Translations under genes and position numbers: made by a program | Shown: positions 43,373 through 54,929 of the stretch, in pieces | How the letters are laid out: each line of letters begins with the position of its first letter | Position numbering within the stretch: the first letter of the stretch is position 1 | DNA from: Microdochium bolleyi | Taxonomy: Eukaryota; Ascomycota; Sordariomycetes; Xylariales; Microdochiaceae | DNA length: 64,000 nucleotides | Assembly (NCBI GenBank): GCA_001566295.1 | Contig: KQ964249.1 | Coordinates: forward strand, 558,001-622,000 | Direction of reading: 5' to 3' | Notes under the pieces: model-generated | Told to the model about the DNA's origin: nothing | The model's input: only the letters and a program-made list of their open reading frames with translations | The model's database searches: none

Positions 43373-44831
43373 TCAGCGCGAATCCGCATCGCCCTGCTTC
43401 ACACTTGTGGTCCGCAACGAGTCATCCATCTTGGAGTCCTCGGACTGCTGCTGCTGCTGCTGTGTGAGCGCGATCTCGCCGTCGTCAATCTGCTTCCACG
43501 TCCAGCGGCTGCCCCCGGTCGCTGCGGTGCTCGGTTTCGCCCACTTCCGGCGCGCGCGGTAGTAGTCTGTCGGCAGAGGCTTCGCCGTGTCTCCGCTCTT
43601 GATCGGCATGCTGAAGACGGTCTTGAAGATCCTCGGCATTGACGGGACGCTGAAGATGAGGAAGCCGCAGGTCATCTCGGCGCAGGCCCAGAAGAGCAGC
43701 GGGCCAATGAAGTACATTGTGTCGGCTTCCTGGGCGAAGGTGATGGTTTGTGCGAGGCGGAGGCATGCCGAGATGGAGCCACTGTTTGGAGTGATGGTAA
43801 AAGGTTAGCTGGCGCTTTGCCTCCGGTGTCTAGCAACCGGGTGAGCCACCCTTTCGAGACACAGTGGGAATAGACCTACGCGACACCGATGCCAAAGATG
43901 AAAGAGATACCCGCCTTGCGCTTCCAGCTCATCTGCAGCTTCCAGATCATCCGCTGAGGCAGCAGCACCATCGCGATGTCGGTGATGACCTGCACGGAGG
44001 CGGACGAGAGCATGACCTTGGGCAGGCTGTAGCACTTGCTCGGCACGTAGAACTCCCAGATCGCGTTGTGAGGGACGCACTGCATGTTCAGAAGCACTAT
44101 GCAGATCAAGCCCCAGAGGCACTGGAGGACGCTGAGCAGTATGCAGCCCCACCAGAATGCGTTTCGCGATCTGTCGCCAGGGACGAATATCCTGCACCAG
44201 TCGAGAAGTATGGCTGTCTTGATGAGTGGGAGGACGGCGGAGTAGCAGCATCCGTAAATGAGGATCAACTGTGACGGAGTACGTTGTCAGCACGTTGACT
44301 TCAGCAGAGCCTGGACAGCAGGTGCGCGGGAGATGAGCGCTGAGCTTACGTAGCCTGGGCGGATCATGTCGCCAAGACGCAGATTCCATGTGTGCACGTA
44401 GTAACCGGGGGTTAAGATCAACTCATATCCCGCATAAGCAGTGCCCCAGTATGCTCCCTAAACACTACTTTAGCTTCCGAATAGGTATTGTCGCTGTGGT
44501 AACCGGCCAGGGTGGCCACGGGTGACCTACGTATCCCAAGATCATCAATGCTGGTAGGCAAAGCAATCGTCCGAATGTCAGTCGCGGTATTGGCCCTGAA
44601 GAGGGCGTGTTGAGATATGTGCTCACCATCTTCTACACCAAATTTCCTTTCCAGATAGCCCCGCCCGTAGAGCCTGACCAAGACACAGAGAGTGAGAATG
44701 CAAGACAGAACCGACGTCACGGCGTACGCGAGGGTGTTTTGATTCGGCGGCGAGTCGAACTCGGGCGTGACGCCTGCCGGTGGCGCGAGAGCTGGCGAGG
44801 CGAGAAGTGCTGCGAGTGCTTCTGCGTCCAT
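43373..44831 (-). CDS. Rhodopsin-domain integral membrane protein C, with a 20-nt exon
   Basis: Five exons: 44627-44831, 44531-44550, 44350-44457, 43880-44268 and 43373-43781. They sum to 376 residues without a frame break. The second exon is only 20 nt. It is needed to complete the family motif (VEDALMILGY) and has canonical flanking sites: GTGAGC...CCAG before it, GTAGGT...TTTAG after. The seven-helix fungal rhodopsin domain continues with YSAVLPLIKTAILLDWCRIF, CLWGLICIVLLNMQC, VMLSSASVQVITDIAMVLLP and GSISACLRLAQTITFAQEAD. The cytosolic tail is short, with a QQQQQQ run. It is clearly more distant from A and B than those are from each other. A TTATATA element lies about 60 bases upstream of the start. 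Ligand and signalling partner are unknown. Confidence 0.83.
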
Positions 44832-45969
44832 GTTGGGTGGTGATCACAGAAGATGACATGGCACATGCGTGGAGGAGGAGCGCAGGGGGATATATAACCC
44901 ACTGCACACAAGTGACATGGGTTTGCAATGCCAATGCTTTTCCCTTGACGGTCACATTGCTCCCAGGGTGCACATCTCGAATAAGCAAGAGCCCAGCAGG
45001 ATGGCCCAGCGCGTTCGGCGTCATGGCCCATATGCCGCCCTGTAGATCTTTTGAAGGATACGACTGTTTCGAGAGAGAGCAGTTTCGGACGTCCTTGTCT
45101 TCACCCTTCGGAGCCGAACAATGGCACTCAAGACTGACTCAGGACTCTGCCGGCGTGCCTGCTGCTCAGCCTGTGAGAATTCGCCGATCTTCTTGGCACC
45201 GTTGCGTGCCCCTGACCTTTCTCCAAATGTCACACCACTAATCACCCACGCCAACGGGCCAAAGCCGTCAAGCCGTGGTCACTAGTTGCATTCGTGAAGC
45301 CTCTCGTGGGGGTGGACCAATAGGAAGACCACCATGTCCGGCAATTGCCGCACATCTGGAGGCCGGAACGCAATCCGTGCCGTTGTCCGTCCAGGATTCC
45401 GCAGCCAGGACCCTTTGCAGGGGCTTTTCGGGGTATTCGGGGGATTCAGGGCGGACGTACACAGCACCGACCCTACTCTCATCCTTAAACTTTGGGTCTT
45501 TGCATTGCCGTGTAGAAATCGATGAATGGAAATTGGCTGTGCCATGCCCAGCTACGCGTCTGGTAACATCAAGAAGTCGTAGTGAAGCTCGCACAGAGCA
45601 GCAACCACTTCTTGCTTCAGATGGCTGTTCCGTACTCCGAGATTAGCATCCGCAATGTTCAGCGATTGCTGGACTCAGCGCCATGAACCCTTGTCAGGAC
45701 GTCACATCAGCACACTCTTGGCTGCATTGCACCCCTGCGGCCGCGTCAGTCAGGCCATGCGTAACGTGCTCGAGAGGTGCAGATTACCCCCAATCCTGGC
45801 ACACTTTTAAGTAGGCGAGGTCCCTCTCGCTTGGGCGGGGAAACCCGTTATGCTGCGTGCACACTCCTTCCGCGCCAGCTCTTGTTCAAGTGTACAACCT
45901 GTTGTTTCCGCTTCGAGTAAACCAACTCATGCAAATTGTGACAGATCTGCGGACCGAGCAGCTGCAACC
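44832..45969. other. Divergent intergenic region
   Basis: About 1.1 kb between divergent gene C and the flavin monooxygenase. It contains a TATA-like element at 44891-44897 (minus). The monooxygenase leader keeps an open frame from 45850, in frame with the chosen start, which may be an N-terminal extension. No other gene was seen. Confidence 0.5.
44891..44897 (-). promoter_or_regulatory. TATA box candidate for gene C
   Basis: TTATATA on the minus strand, about 60 bases before the ATG at 44831. Spacing and sequence fit a core promoter with a short leader. Confidence 0.45.
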
Positions 45970-48226
45970 ATGTCTACATCCCGAGGAGATCTTCGCAAGG
46001 CGTACAAGGCTCAGCCACTACCCAGTGTCTCGGCCGAGACCCTGGCGGCGGCAGCAGGTTCCGGTGATCCAACACGAGCCGCGCAGCACGTCCTTGAGCA
46101 GCTCGACCATGCTGTCTCAGCGGGTGACGCGGCCGCTCTTGAGGCCCTGTTTCTTAGCCCTGCAGAGGGCGATGCTTACTGGAAGGATCAGGTCGTGCTG
46201 ACGTCCCATCTTCGCACCTTCCACGGGCCGAGTGCCATCTCGAAAAGCCTAATTCAACTGGTTGCTCAAAGGGGTATCGACAACGGTCTCCAGTCTAGTG
46301 GCAAAGCTGTTCTGCTTCCTGTCGGACCAACCCTGGTGAGCTTCCCAGCCGATCTCGTGTCGATGTCGACGTCCCAGTGGAGTCGGCGACTTTCGTGGTT
46401 CCCAGCTGACATATCAAAAGGCCTTTGTAGACTTCCGCTTCGCCTTCGAGACCAAGACACCATCTACGAAAGCCAACGGCAGACTTCTTCTGATCCCGCG
46501 CAAATCCGGGGATGAGCTGACTTGGAAGATCTGGGTCCTCAGTACCTGGCTCGAAGGGTTCAGCGACCACCCGGAGGACACAAGTCTGCTCAAGGCACCA
46601 AGGACAAACTATGATTCGGCGGAAAACATCAACACAGATGTGTTCATCGTTGGCGGTGGCAACGCGTGGGTCTTCTTTCCCTGTGCAAGTAACATGTTTC
46701 CGAGACCTCGCTGACTGACCTGATACTTGCTTTTTGGTGTACAGCGCTGCCACGCTCGCAGCTAGGCTCAAGGCCCTTGGGGTGAGCAACGTCATGGCCG
46801 AACGCAACAGTGCCCCCGGTCAGAACTGGAGCCTACGGCACGACAACCTCAAGTTCCACGTTCCGACGTCGTTCTGCACGATGCCTTATCTCGGTAAGCC
46901 CTGCACCTCCAAGTCTCCGCTCAATGGATTTTGACCTGCAGTCACTAAAAAACGATCGTGTTCCATCACAGAGTACGCGAAAGAGCTCGAAGCCCCAGTT
47001 CTCCTCGGCCGAGACGACCTCGCGAAGCAGTTGCGTCGATACATCGAGGAGCTGCAGCTCGATATCATGACCTCGGCCAAGATCACTAAGACGGTTTACA
47101 ACAAAACAAGCAAAGAATGGACAGTCACCTTCATGACACCAGGCGGCGAGAAACAAGCAGTGGCGAAGCATCTAGTCCTGGCCACGGGCGTTGGGTCGCA
47201 GAAGCCTTACATGCCCGTCATCGCTGATCGTGATCTATACAAGGGGCTCTCGTTCCACGCCTCCGAGTTCAGAAATGGGGAGCAGCTGAAGGAGCAAGGC
47301 GTCAAGGTATCTACCCCATTGTCCCCCAGCCCCTGAGCTCCTCATCGCCCCGTCAGTCGTCTCTAACAACATCACCCATCTCCACACAGCGCGTCCTAGT
47401 GATCGGCTCGGCAAACACCGGATTTGACGTCACGGAAGCTCTCCACGCCGCTGGCGGCATGCAGATCACCATGAACGTCCGCTCGCCGACGTATGTCTGC
47501 CCGATCGAGTACGTGTGCGACCCGCGCAGCCTGGGCGCGTACGACGCGGGCGTCCACGCCGCCGACGAGAACTTTCTGACCATCCCGTCCATCGTGGACG
47601 GGCAGCTGGCCAAGGGCCTGTTCGGCTTCCTCGCGTCGCAGGAGCCGCACCGGTACGAGTCCCTCCGCGCGAGGGGGTTCCCCGTGGTCGACGGGACGGA
47701 CCCCGAGGCCTCGCTCATGCACAACCTCGTGGAGAGGGCCGGCGGCCACTACATGGACCACGGAGGCACGAAGCTGATTGTGGATGGGCATGTCGAGGTC
47801 AAGGCGCATGTCGAGCCTGCGGCATATACGGCGACGGGGCTCAAGTTCTCGGACGGCAGCGAGGTCGAGGCAGATGCGGTGATTTGGGCGACAGGGTTCG
47901 CCGACACGAACGTCCAGGATGTCGCGTGCGAGATTCTCGGCGGGAGGAGTATTACTGGCACGAATGCTGGTGTCAATGGCAGTAGCCAAGATCACATCCT
48001 CGGCCCCGCTGATATCGCCGCGCGCGTCGAGCCGACATGGGGCATCGACACCGAGGGTGAGATTCGCGGGTTGTGGAAGCGGCATCCGGAGCTGGACGAC
48101 AATTTCTGGATCACGGGCGGATACACTCAGCTGCACCGGTGGCACTCGCGGACGCTGGCGCTGCAGATCCGGGCTGCGCTCTCGGGCATTCTGCCGCCTG
48201 CTTACCGGGAGACCCCTACGAGCTAG
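45970..48226 (+). CDS. Flavin-containing monooxygenase with N-terminal NTF2/SnoaL-like region
   Basis: Five exons: 45970-46335, 46406-46665, 46745-46893, 46972-47306 and 47390-48226. Introns are 70-83 nt with GTGAGC, GTGGGT, GTAAGC and GTATCT donors and CAG ends. The total is 648 residues. The first about 190 residues form an NTF2/SnoaL-like region (AALEALFLSPAEGDAYWKDQ, then AFVDFRFAFETKTPST). The FAD Rossmann motif is VFIVGGGNAAATLAARLKAL (about residue 200) and FHVPTSFCTMPY follows. LVLATGVGSQKPYMP and LSFHASEF form the FMO core, and RVLVIGSANTGFDVTEAL is the NADPH Rossmann motif. AVIWATGF closes the pattern. The layout matches the YUCCA/CzcO-like fungal monooxygenases. The third Gly of the first motif is Ala, and the second Gly of the NADPH motif is Ala. 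Substrate unknown. Confidence 0.87.
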
Positions 48227-49632
48227 TTCCAACTCGAAACGAGATAAGTGGTCATATGTGATCATGTGAGAGGGAGGTGACGCGGTCTCGCGATATAAGG
48301 CGAGGGCACGCGAGCAGTCGGGGATGGTCACTATCATCGGTGTCGCGTAGCCGCTCGCGGCAGATCAGATAAGGGTCACCTGAAAGCAGCTCCGACTTGA
48401 TGTTCTCAGCATGAGCATTGCGTGATATTTTTTCTCCAAGATGGAAGCTTCTCTGTTGTGGCCAGTGCTTGCCGTGAAGCATAGCTTGCCCGTGCTGCCG
48501 TCTTGTTCCCCATGAACCATCACAGAAAGCGATCTACATGTTTCGTGGATGAATGAGAGAAGTTCTACTCGCTCGCGAGACTTGCGCGAAGTTGGTGAGG
48601 TAATGATCCCAGCTTAGGTTGCTATGAGGAAACGGTGCAGAATCTGCCACTTGGACACGCTCATCCATCCAGCAACTCCACCTTGTGAACCCGAGCCCCT
48701 ATTGCTGTACTATCAAAATGTTCGTGTAGGGTCATGGCGTAGCAATTACTGCCAAGCAGTACGAATGCTCAGGCTGACGGCTTTTTCCCATGGTGTTCAT
48801 GGGGGCTATCACCGCCGCAGGGTCACAACGATCACGACGCAAGTCAGGAGCTCCATATCCAAACCGGAGGGGTAGGCAAGCTACTATATGCTGCGACTCA
48901 GATCAAGAGCTAGAACCTATTTTCTCTGCTAACTCGACAAACCCTGGGACCCCGGGCAGCTGATCGTTATACAAGAACCTGCGGGCGAGTTCCTGGTGTG
49001 TTGTTAATGGGCGCGGTAGCGATCAGCCAACCATGAAGTCATCACCTGGGCAACGTTTCACACTTTCTGACTCTATCAGCTCATATCTACCAGAGAGCAA
49101 TATGCGTATCTAGTAATTAAAACTAAAACGGACTGGAATGTATTTCCATGCATATTACGCGAGCAAACCAAACCTAGAGATTATATTCGAGCACAGCGAA
49201 AAGGCTAGGTATTATTTGCAGTCATATAAGTTAGAATAAATTTTGATCAAGCTAGACGAGAATTGGGTTGCAAAAAACCGCAATTGATTTCGGAAACAGA
49301 ACAAATAAACAGAATCAAACAACTCAGCCCTTTCCCTATAAACCGAACGATTCGTCATTCTTCCAAACTACCCTTCACCCACCTATCACAAATCACAAAT
49401 CCGACTAGTTAACCCATAACACACAGAGACTGCGTTCCTGCAAGCTACTCACGCAAAATCCAGCACCGACTGCCAGTCAGCCAGCCGTCCAAGCACCCAC
49501 ACATGAAGTAAGCAGCAACGTAACATACAGCCCTCTGTCTCCCCTTGAAGTTCTGCGGCGTTTATCCACCCCAATAGTCTATACCATACAATGAACAGCA
49601 GACTCGACCACTAACCCCAGCGCGCACGCAAA

Positions 49633-49654
49633 AGAGAGAGAGAGAGAGAGAGAG
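49633..49654. repeat. (AG)11 microsatellite
   Basis: Eleven uninterrupted AG units, in intergenic sequence. Confidence 0.95.
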
Positions 49655-49672
49655 CAGCCCCCACGACGTTGT

Positions 49673-49696
49673 CTACCTACCTAGGTAGGTAGGTAG
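49673..49696. repeat. TACC/TAGG repeat forming a perfect palindrome
   Basis: CTACCTACCTAGGTAGGTAG (49673-49692) equals its own reverse complement, and one further GTAG unit follows. It sits 18 bases after the AG run. It may form a cruciform or hairpin; no function is implied. Confidence 0.9.
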
Positions 49697-52600
49697 TGAT
49701 ACACATCGATCTCACGGAGCTGCATAGCATGAGAAGATTCAGGTTCGTGCACTTCACCCAAAGCAGGTACCGAACCTCGGGCGCACTCCTGATTATAGGA
49801 TTAGATGGGATTGACGGCATCGAGGCCGCGCCGCAAGATGGGAAAGAACAGCACCAGCGGCCCCCAAGACGAGGTACTGAGCCTGACTACCGACTTCTTC
49901 TTCCGGGACCTAAATTATGTCATAGCCGATGTTGGTGATGCCGAACGTCATCACTCCCCTGGCCTAGCAGATTAGGAACAGAGCAGATCGCCCAGAACTA
50001 TCCCTGCACATGCACACTGCAACATCCGAAACGAAACATCTGCTCGCACAGTCTTTCTCTCTCTCCGCCACGCCATGCGCGAAGGCGAGGAGGGAGGCCT
50101 CCTCCTCTTTCCCGCATCAAGCTACTTCTATAGTACTTTAGTCCATTACTACTCACCCACCACGAAATAGGTATCCTCCGCAAGACGCGTCACAAGCACC
50201 TTCCCGATCCCGAGCAGGACAAGGAGACGCGTCGTTGCAGGACCCTCGAGCCGTCCGAGAATCGTTGGCTCGTAACGGTCCATGAGCTGCCCCCCCGGGA
50301 GACCGACATGCAGCGGGGCCTTGTGTTCTAGCGTCGCCGCAACGAAGAGCAAACATGCCGGATTGCTCCTCGTGCATATCGACAAACCTCGCAAACCCGA
50401 CGACCATGCACGTCGATGGAGGTCGAGTATGCAGATGTGACTCTTCCCACCAGGTTGGATGAGTCACAGACATGCTGTCGATCGTGGGGCAGCAAGGGTC
50501 CCCATGGTCCCGGGAGGCTGGGAGAGAGGCCCCGGGTCCCGAGGTGCGAAGGGACACTTCGTGGCAGAGGGCTTGGCGGTCGAGCCGGCGCGGAAAACCT
50601 GAAACGTAGCGTCCTTTGCTGCTGCCATGCATCATGTATGCTAGCTGGCAGGGACAAGCCTCGCAGCCAGTGCTCGGTCGGAAGAGGCTTCCACGGTCTG
50701 GCAGACACGAATCAGCAGCCATGTCGTCCCACCACGTCGTCGAGGATCCGCTTGACTCACAGCCAGGGGGTCCCACTTCCCGCATCTGCATTCGAGCTTG
50801 AAACGAAACGTGCCTGGCCAATCACGGCTCGCGGCCGGGATGTCTCGACGACACGGCGGGAAGACAATGGCCAATTGTTTTCTGCGCGCTGCCGATTGGC
50901 TACCCCAGCTGCTAGCGCGTCCGTCCAACCATGGCGCGTGCTTTCTGGCCAATGACAACAGCGTCGTCCTCCCCCGTCCATCGCGGCTGTGCACGTCTCA
51001 AAATCCGCGCGCTTACAAGTTCGAGGCGACCCCACGCCGTCCATCAAGATTGCCGAGATGCAATCTCTCTTGGCCAGGCTGCGCTGCCAATCTCTCTGCC
51101 TTGTAGGAATTCATAACGTGCATTCAGGCGAATGACCGGTCGTATCCGCAATCGATATTACCGGGCAGAGACGGCAATGGGCCTAGACCGCGTGCACCTA
51201 AAATGGCCTCGCGGTGGATTACGAGCGCGAAACCTGTGGAGCAGCAGACACGACTTGGCTGTTCTTGATGTACAGACTCAGGAGAGCGTTGAATTTGCTC
51301 GTCTGGCATTGAAGCCGTGCGCCATGAGGCCTGGCTCCTGGCGGCAAGTGAAATCCGGCAGGATTGCACCCGTCCGGCCGTCACTTCGGGTGTGCCCAAA
51401 ACATGTACGGTGTACGGCGCCCCGTCGGCCGGCGGCGTGACCTACAAGCCAGCAGGTAACAGCAACAGTAAGAGGCCCGATGAGGGCTGCTGACACCTGG
51501 TGGCCGAGGCGCGGCCTGTGGCGGCTGTCTCGGTGGTTTCACGCCTGCCGGGAAGCATCATGTGGCGGCATTGCGTAACGTCAGGTTGTGCTGTAGCCGC
51601 CCACGGCGACAAACCCGCCTGGAGATTGCCCCGCGCTTACAACAACGAACTGCGCACGGCGATATTCCGGAGTGGGGCTGGCCATTGCCCGCTGTGTGTC
51701 TGCGCACCTCGAGTTACGAGGCCGGCGGCACCAGGCTGCGCGGTTTAATCTCCGTAGGCGCTGAGCTGCGCGGCCAGCCTTGCTGAAGAAGTCTTGAATC
51801 AACCGAAATAGCAACGGCAATGCTTCTGGAAGCACGGCTAATGCCCATACTGCTGCCGCCGTCCTACGAGGTAGCCGACATTACCTCGAGGAACACAGGC
51901 CGCAGAACTCAGCCTGCCGGCATTGTGTGTTGCCGGAGGCCTGGAGGGCAGAAGAGCGGCCCAGGGGCGGGCGGCCTCGGGACGGGAGTCGAGCATCGAG
52001 CGATGCTGCTTAGCTTGGCGGGGCACTGCGCGTGAGGTAGCGTTGTGCGCCGTGGCAAAGTCGGTGGTTGAGCGTGGATGTGCACGACGCGTCTCGGGTG
52101 AAGGGCAGACGCGTCGAGGAGCGAGGCCATCACCATGGCGATGTGTGGCTGTCGTGGTCGTGTGCCGCGACGGAGGACGGTCAGAGATGCCCAGGTGCAG
52201 CTGGCGAGCAGCAGTGCGGTGCGGTGCATGTGGCGGACAGCGGAGCTAATGCAGCGCCATGGGGGCACTTGCATGCAGTTGGGTGCCCACTGGGTGTGAG
52301 TCACTCGTGCGTGGAACCATGGAGCACCCCGGCCCAGATGCAAGCTCGGGGATGGGGATTCGGACGGTGAGTTTGATGTCTGTTGGGAGCGACGGGACTC
52401 TGCACTGCCATGTCTCTCTGGGGGTTGCGTTTTCTGTCTGTCAGTCTGTCTGTCTGTGTTGATCTGGGAGTTCGAGGGCAGTCGAGGAAGGAGCGCGGGA
52501 GGACGCCCACTCAACGTCGAGAGCCGGGGCTCTTGGAAGGGAAACCCCAGCCCGGAGCTGTCATAGGCTGGAGCGCAGGGCAAGGGCATCACGGTCTGGG

Positions 52601-52803
52601 GTGGACGAGGACACTGTCTCTGGTAGTGGCTGTTGTGTGCTTTCTTACAGTGACAGGACACCAGCCTGCACACGGCCTGGGGCTGCTGTAGCCGCAGAGG
52701 ACGACCCCGGCGGAAGACCCACCCTGGCACTTGCAGGCCTGCTCTATTTTGGTGTTTGGGGCGCGGCAGTCGCCTTGGTCGTCAACGCCCGACTTACACG
52801 TCG

Positions 52804-52854
52804 TCGCCAGACACGGACACGGACGAGGACGGGGACGAGGACGAGGACACGCCT
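52804..52854 (+). repeat. GACGAG/GACACG hexamer-like repeat
   Basis: A run of CGGACA/CGGACG/AGGACG-type units in the leader of the 53229 gene. In the frame of that gene it would encode alternating Arg-Gly/His-Gly. Confidence 0.7.
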
Positions 52855-53228
52855 CGCTCACCGCGCCTGCCCAGGCCTCGACCCCAGCGCCCCGTGGCCC
52901 CGTCGTCATCAACACCTGCATCCATGATCCATCCATCCCGTGGCCGCCGCGAACCCGACCCCGACCCCCCGTCGGCCTGCCCTGCAGCCCGCCTCACCTC
53001 CAGACGCCGTCGGCCACTTGTTCCTTGCTCGACTACAAGAGAGCCGCCCTCCTCCGCCATCGTCGGCTGTCTTCTGGCCTCTCCTCTCCAGTCCAGCCTT
53101 CTTCTCCAGTCCAGCCCGTGCTTTCCTCGCCTGCCTTTCTGCTCGCTTGCTTGCTCTCTCGTCGCTGTGCGATCCCCCGCCAAACATCAAAGGAGCCGGT
53201 CCTCCTTGACGCATTAATCATCACCACA

Positions 53229-54929
53229 ATGTCCACCATGGCTGCCGACATGTCGGCCTTTGACTTTGTCTTCCCCTCGTGCGAGCCCGCCACCCCGCCC
53301 AGCTACTCGTTCGACCCGACCTTCTTCGACGTCCCCGTCCGCAGCTACGGTGCCATGGCCGGCTCGTATGCCTCGTTCTGCTCCCCGGCCCTCGAGTCGC
53401 CGCCCTCGACCCGTGCCAGCACCCCGGCCACCCGCTGCTCGACGCCGCCCGTCCGCCATCACGGCCCTGTCCTGCTCCCCAAGATCCGCTCCCAGGACCA
53501 GTCCCTGCACCAGTCGCCCCCCAAGCGCACAAAGACATGCTCGCCCTCGGCCGTCCAGAAGCCTCGCCGCCGCCAGCCCGCCTTCCGCCCTTCGCATGCC
53601 CGCAGCTACACAAACCCAGAGACCCTCGCCAGCTTTGCCAACAGCGCCGCCTTCTTCACGCCCGCCGCCGACAACAGCGCCCTCGCCTCCTCGCTGCTGT
53701 GCTCGCCCGTCTCCTTTGCCCAGGACGCCTCCCTCGAGCCCTTCCAGCCTTCCCGCCGCGCCTCCACCATCAGCCTCGACGGCGCTGCCCTTGACAAGTA
53801 TGGCTTCCCCACCTACCGCCAGATGCCCTCTTACGTCTCCTCCACCATGGCACACCCCCAGATGGACCACTTCTCCTTCAACTTTGCGCCTCGTGCCCCT
53901 TCTCCTCTGAGCATGGCCGCCTCCATCACCCCCGAGCCTGCCTCCTCGACCACCCTCATGGACTTCCTCTCCACCCCCAACCCCACCCCGTCGCTCGTCC
54001 GCTCGCTGTCCTACTCCGTCAAGGACCCCAACACCAAGCACTTCTGGTGGGACGTCCGCCAGGTCCGCTCCTGGTCCTCCTTCAACCTCGACACCATCCT
54101 CTCCATGTCTGGTGCCTCGGCCGTGCTCAACTGCCCTGTGCCCGAGCCTCTCCTCCCCCAGCCCGCTGCCGGCACCCGCCACCCCGAGACTGAGTCTGCT
54201 CTCCACAGCATCTACGCCGCCTACTACCTCCCCAAGCTCAACTCCGCCCTTGCTGTCTCTTCCCAGAATCCCATGCAGTTCTCGTCGTCCGCTTCCAAGT
54301 CCGGCAACGCCAGCGACCAGGTCTTCGTCGCGAACGTCCCCGGCGAGGCCTCTACGGCGGCCGCCATCTTCGGCGGCAAGCCTACCGCCCGCGTCGTCGG
54401 CATCGTCAAGAGCTTCGACCGCTTCAACACGGGCATGCGCGTCGAGGGCAACATCAAGCGCGTCGAGTATCTCCGCGGCCTCGCTCACATTCACCACGTC
54501 ATGCGTGAGCACGGCACCCGCTACGGCTTCATCCTCACCGAGATCGAGCTCGTCATCGTCCGCAACGGCGCTGAGGACACCCCGCACTTCGGCTACCTCG
54601 AGGTCACCAGCGTGCCGCTGGCCAGCTCGGACGCCGGCGAGGACGAGATGTCTCTCACAGCGTGCCTTGCTCTCTGGGGCCTCTGCCGCATGGCTGGAGA
54701 TGAGTCTGCCTCATCCTCCTCCCCCGACCAGCACGTGCACTGGAAGGCCGCCATCGGCGCGCCCGCCGAGGGCACCCGTCGCAAGGCGCTGCCCCGTGAC
54801 GCCTGGATGCCCCAGCCCCAGCTCGCCGAGAAGCGCGAGGCCAAGCGTGCACGCGGCTGGGTCCTGCCCGAAGACCCAGTCGGCCGCAAAGAGCTCGGCA
54901 AGCGGGGCGTCCGGTACGGCGGATGCTGA
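53229..54929 (+). CDS. Uncharacterised Sordariomycete-type protein with WWDVRQVRSW motif
   Basis: A single-exon gene for 566 residues. I chose the ATG at 53229 (ACAATGTCC context), although the frame stays open 166 codons upstream through CT-rich and repeated sequence. The first 250 residues are Ser/Pro/Ala-rich and disordered, with a basic stretch (PPKRTKTCSPSAVQKPRRRQ) that could be a nuclear signal. The folded part begins with KHFWWDVRQVRSWSSFNLDT (about 269-288). It continues with VGIVKSFDRFNTGMRVEGN, LRGLAHIHHVMREHGTRYGF and ILTEIELVIVRNG (about 445), then FGYLEVTSVPL and LTACLALWGLCRMA. I recall this arrangement from unnamed filamentous-fungal proteins; no function is known to me. The C-terminus is basic (EKREAKRARGWVLPEDPVGR). 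Confidence 0.8.
   Translation: MSTMAADMSAFDFVFPSCEPATPPSYSFDPTFFDVPVRSYGAMAGSYASFCSPALESPPSTRASTPATRCSTPPVRHHGPVLLPKIRSQDQSLHQSPPKRTKTCSPSAVQKPRRRQPAFRPSHARSYTNPETLASFANSAAFFTPAADNSALASSLLCSPVSFAQDASLEPFQPSRRASTISLDGAALDKYGFPTYRQMPSYVSSTMAHPQMDHFSFNFAPRAPSPLSMAASITPEPASSTTLMDFLSTPNPTPSLVRSLSYSVKDPNTKHFWWDVRQVRSWSSFNLDTILSMSGASAVLNCPVPEPLLPQPAAGTRHPETESALHSIYAAYYLPKLNSALAVSSQNPMQFSSSASKSGNASDQVFVANVPGEASTAAAIFGGKPTARVVGIVKSFDRFNTGMRVEGNIKRVEYLRGLAHIHHVMREHGTRYGFILTEIELVIVRNGAEDTPHFGYLEVTSVPLASSDAGEDEMSLTACLALWGLCRMAGDESASSSSPDQHVHWKAAIGAPAEGTRRKALPRDAWMPQPQLAEKREAKRARGWVLPEDPVGRKELGKRGVRYGGC

Larger units (their letters stand above)
48227..53228. other. Long gene-poor stretch with simple repeats
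   Basis: About 5 kb without a gene I can support. Part of it (about 48900-49400) is AT-rich. It contains an (AG)11 run and a TACC/TAGG palindrome (listed separately). Several 80-270-codon frames on both strands between 50.1 and 52.7 kb have Arg/Cys/Pro-rich shadow composition and no domain. The last 500 bases are the CT-rich leader of the 53229 gene. Confidence 0.5.

Noticed and set aside
50149..50394. 81-codon minus-strand frame
   Set aside because: Composition is acceptable but nothing is recognisable, and several overlapping frames in both directions look equally open.
53214..54587. 457-codon minus-strand open frame
   Set aside because: Gly/Val/Glu/Arg-rich mirror of the 566-residue gene on the plus strand; no motifs.
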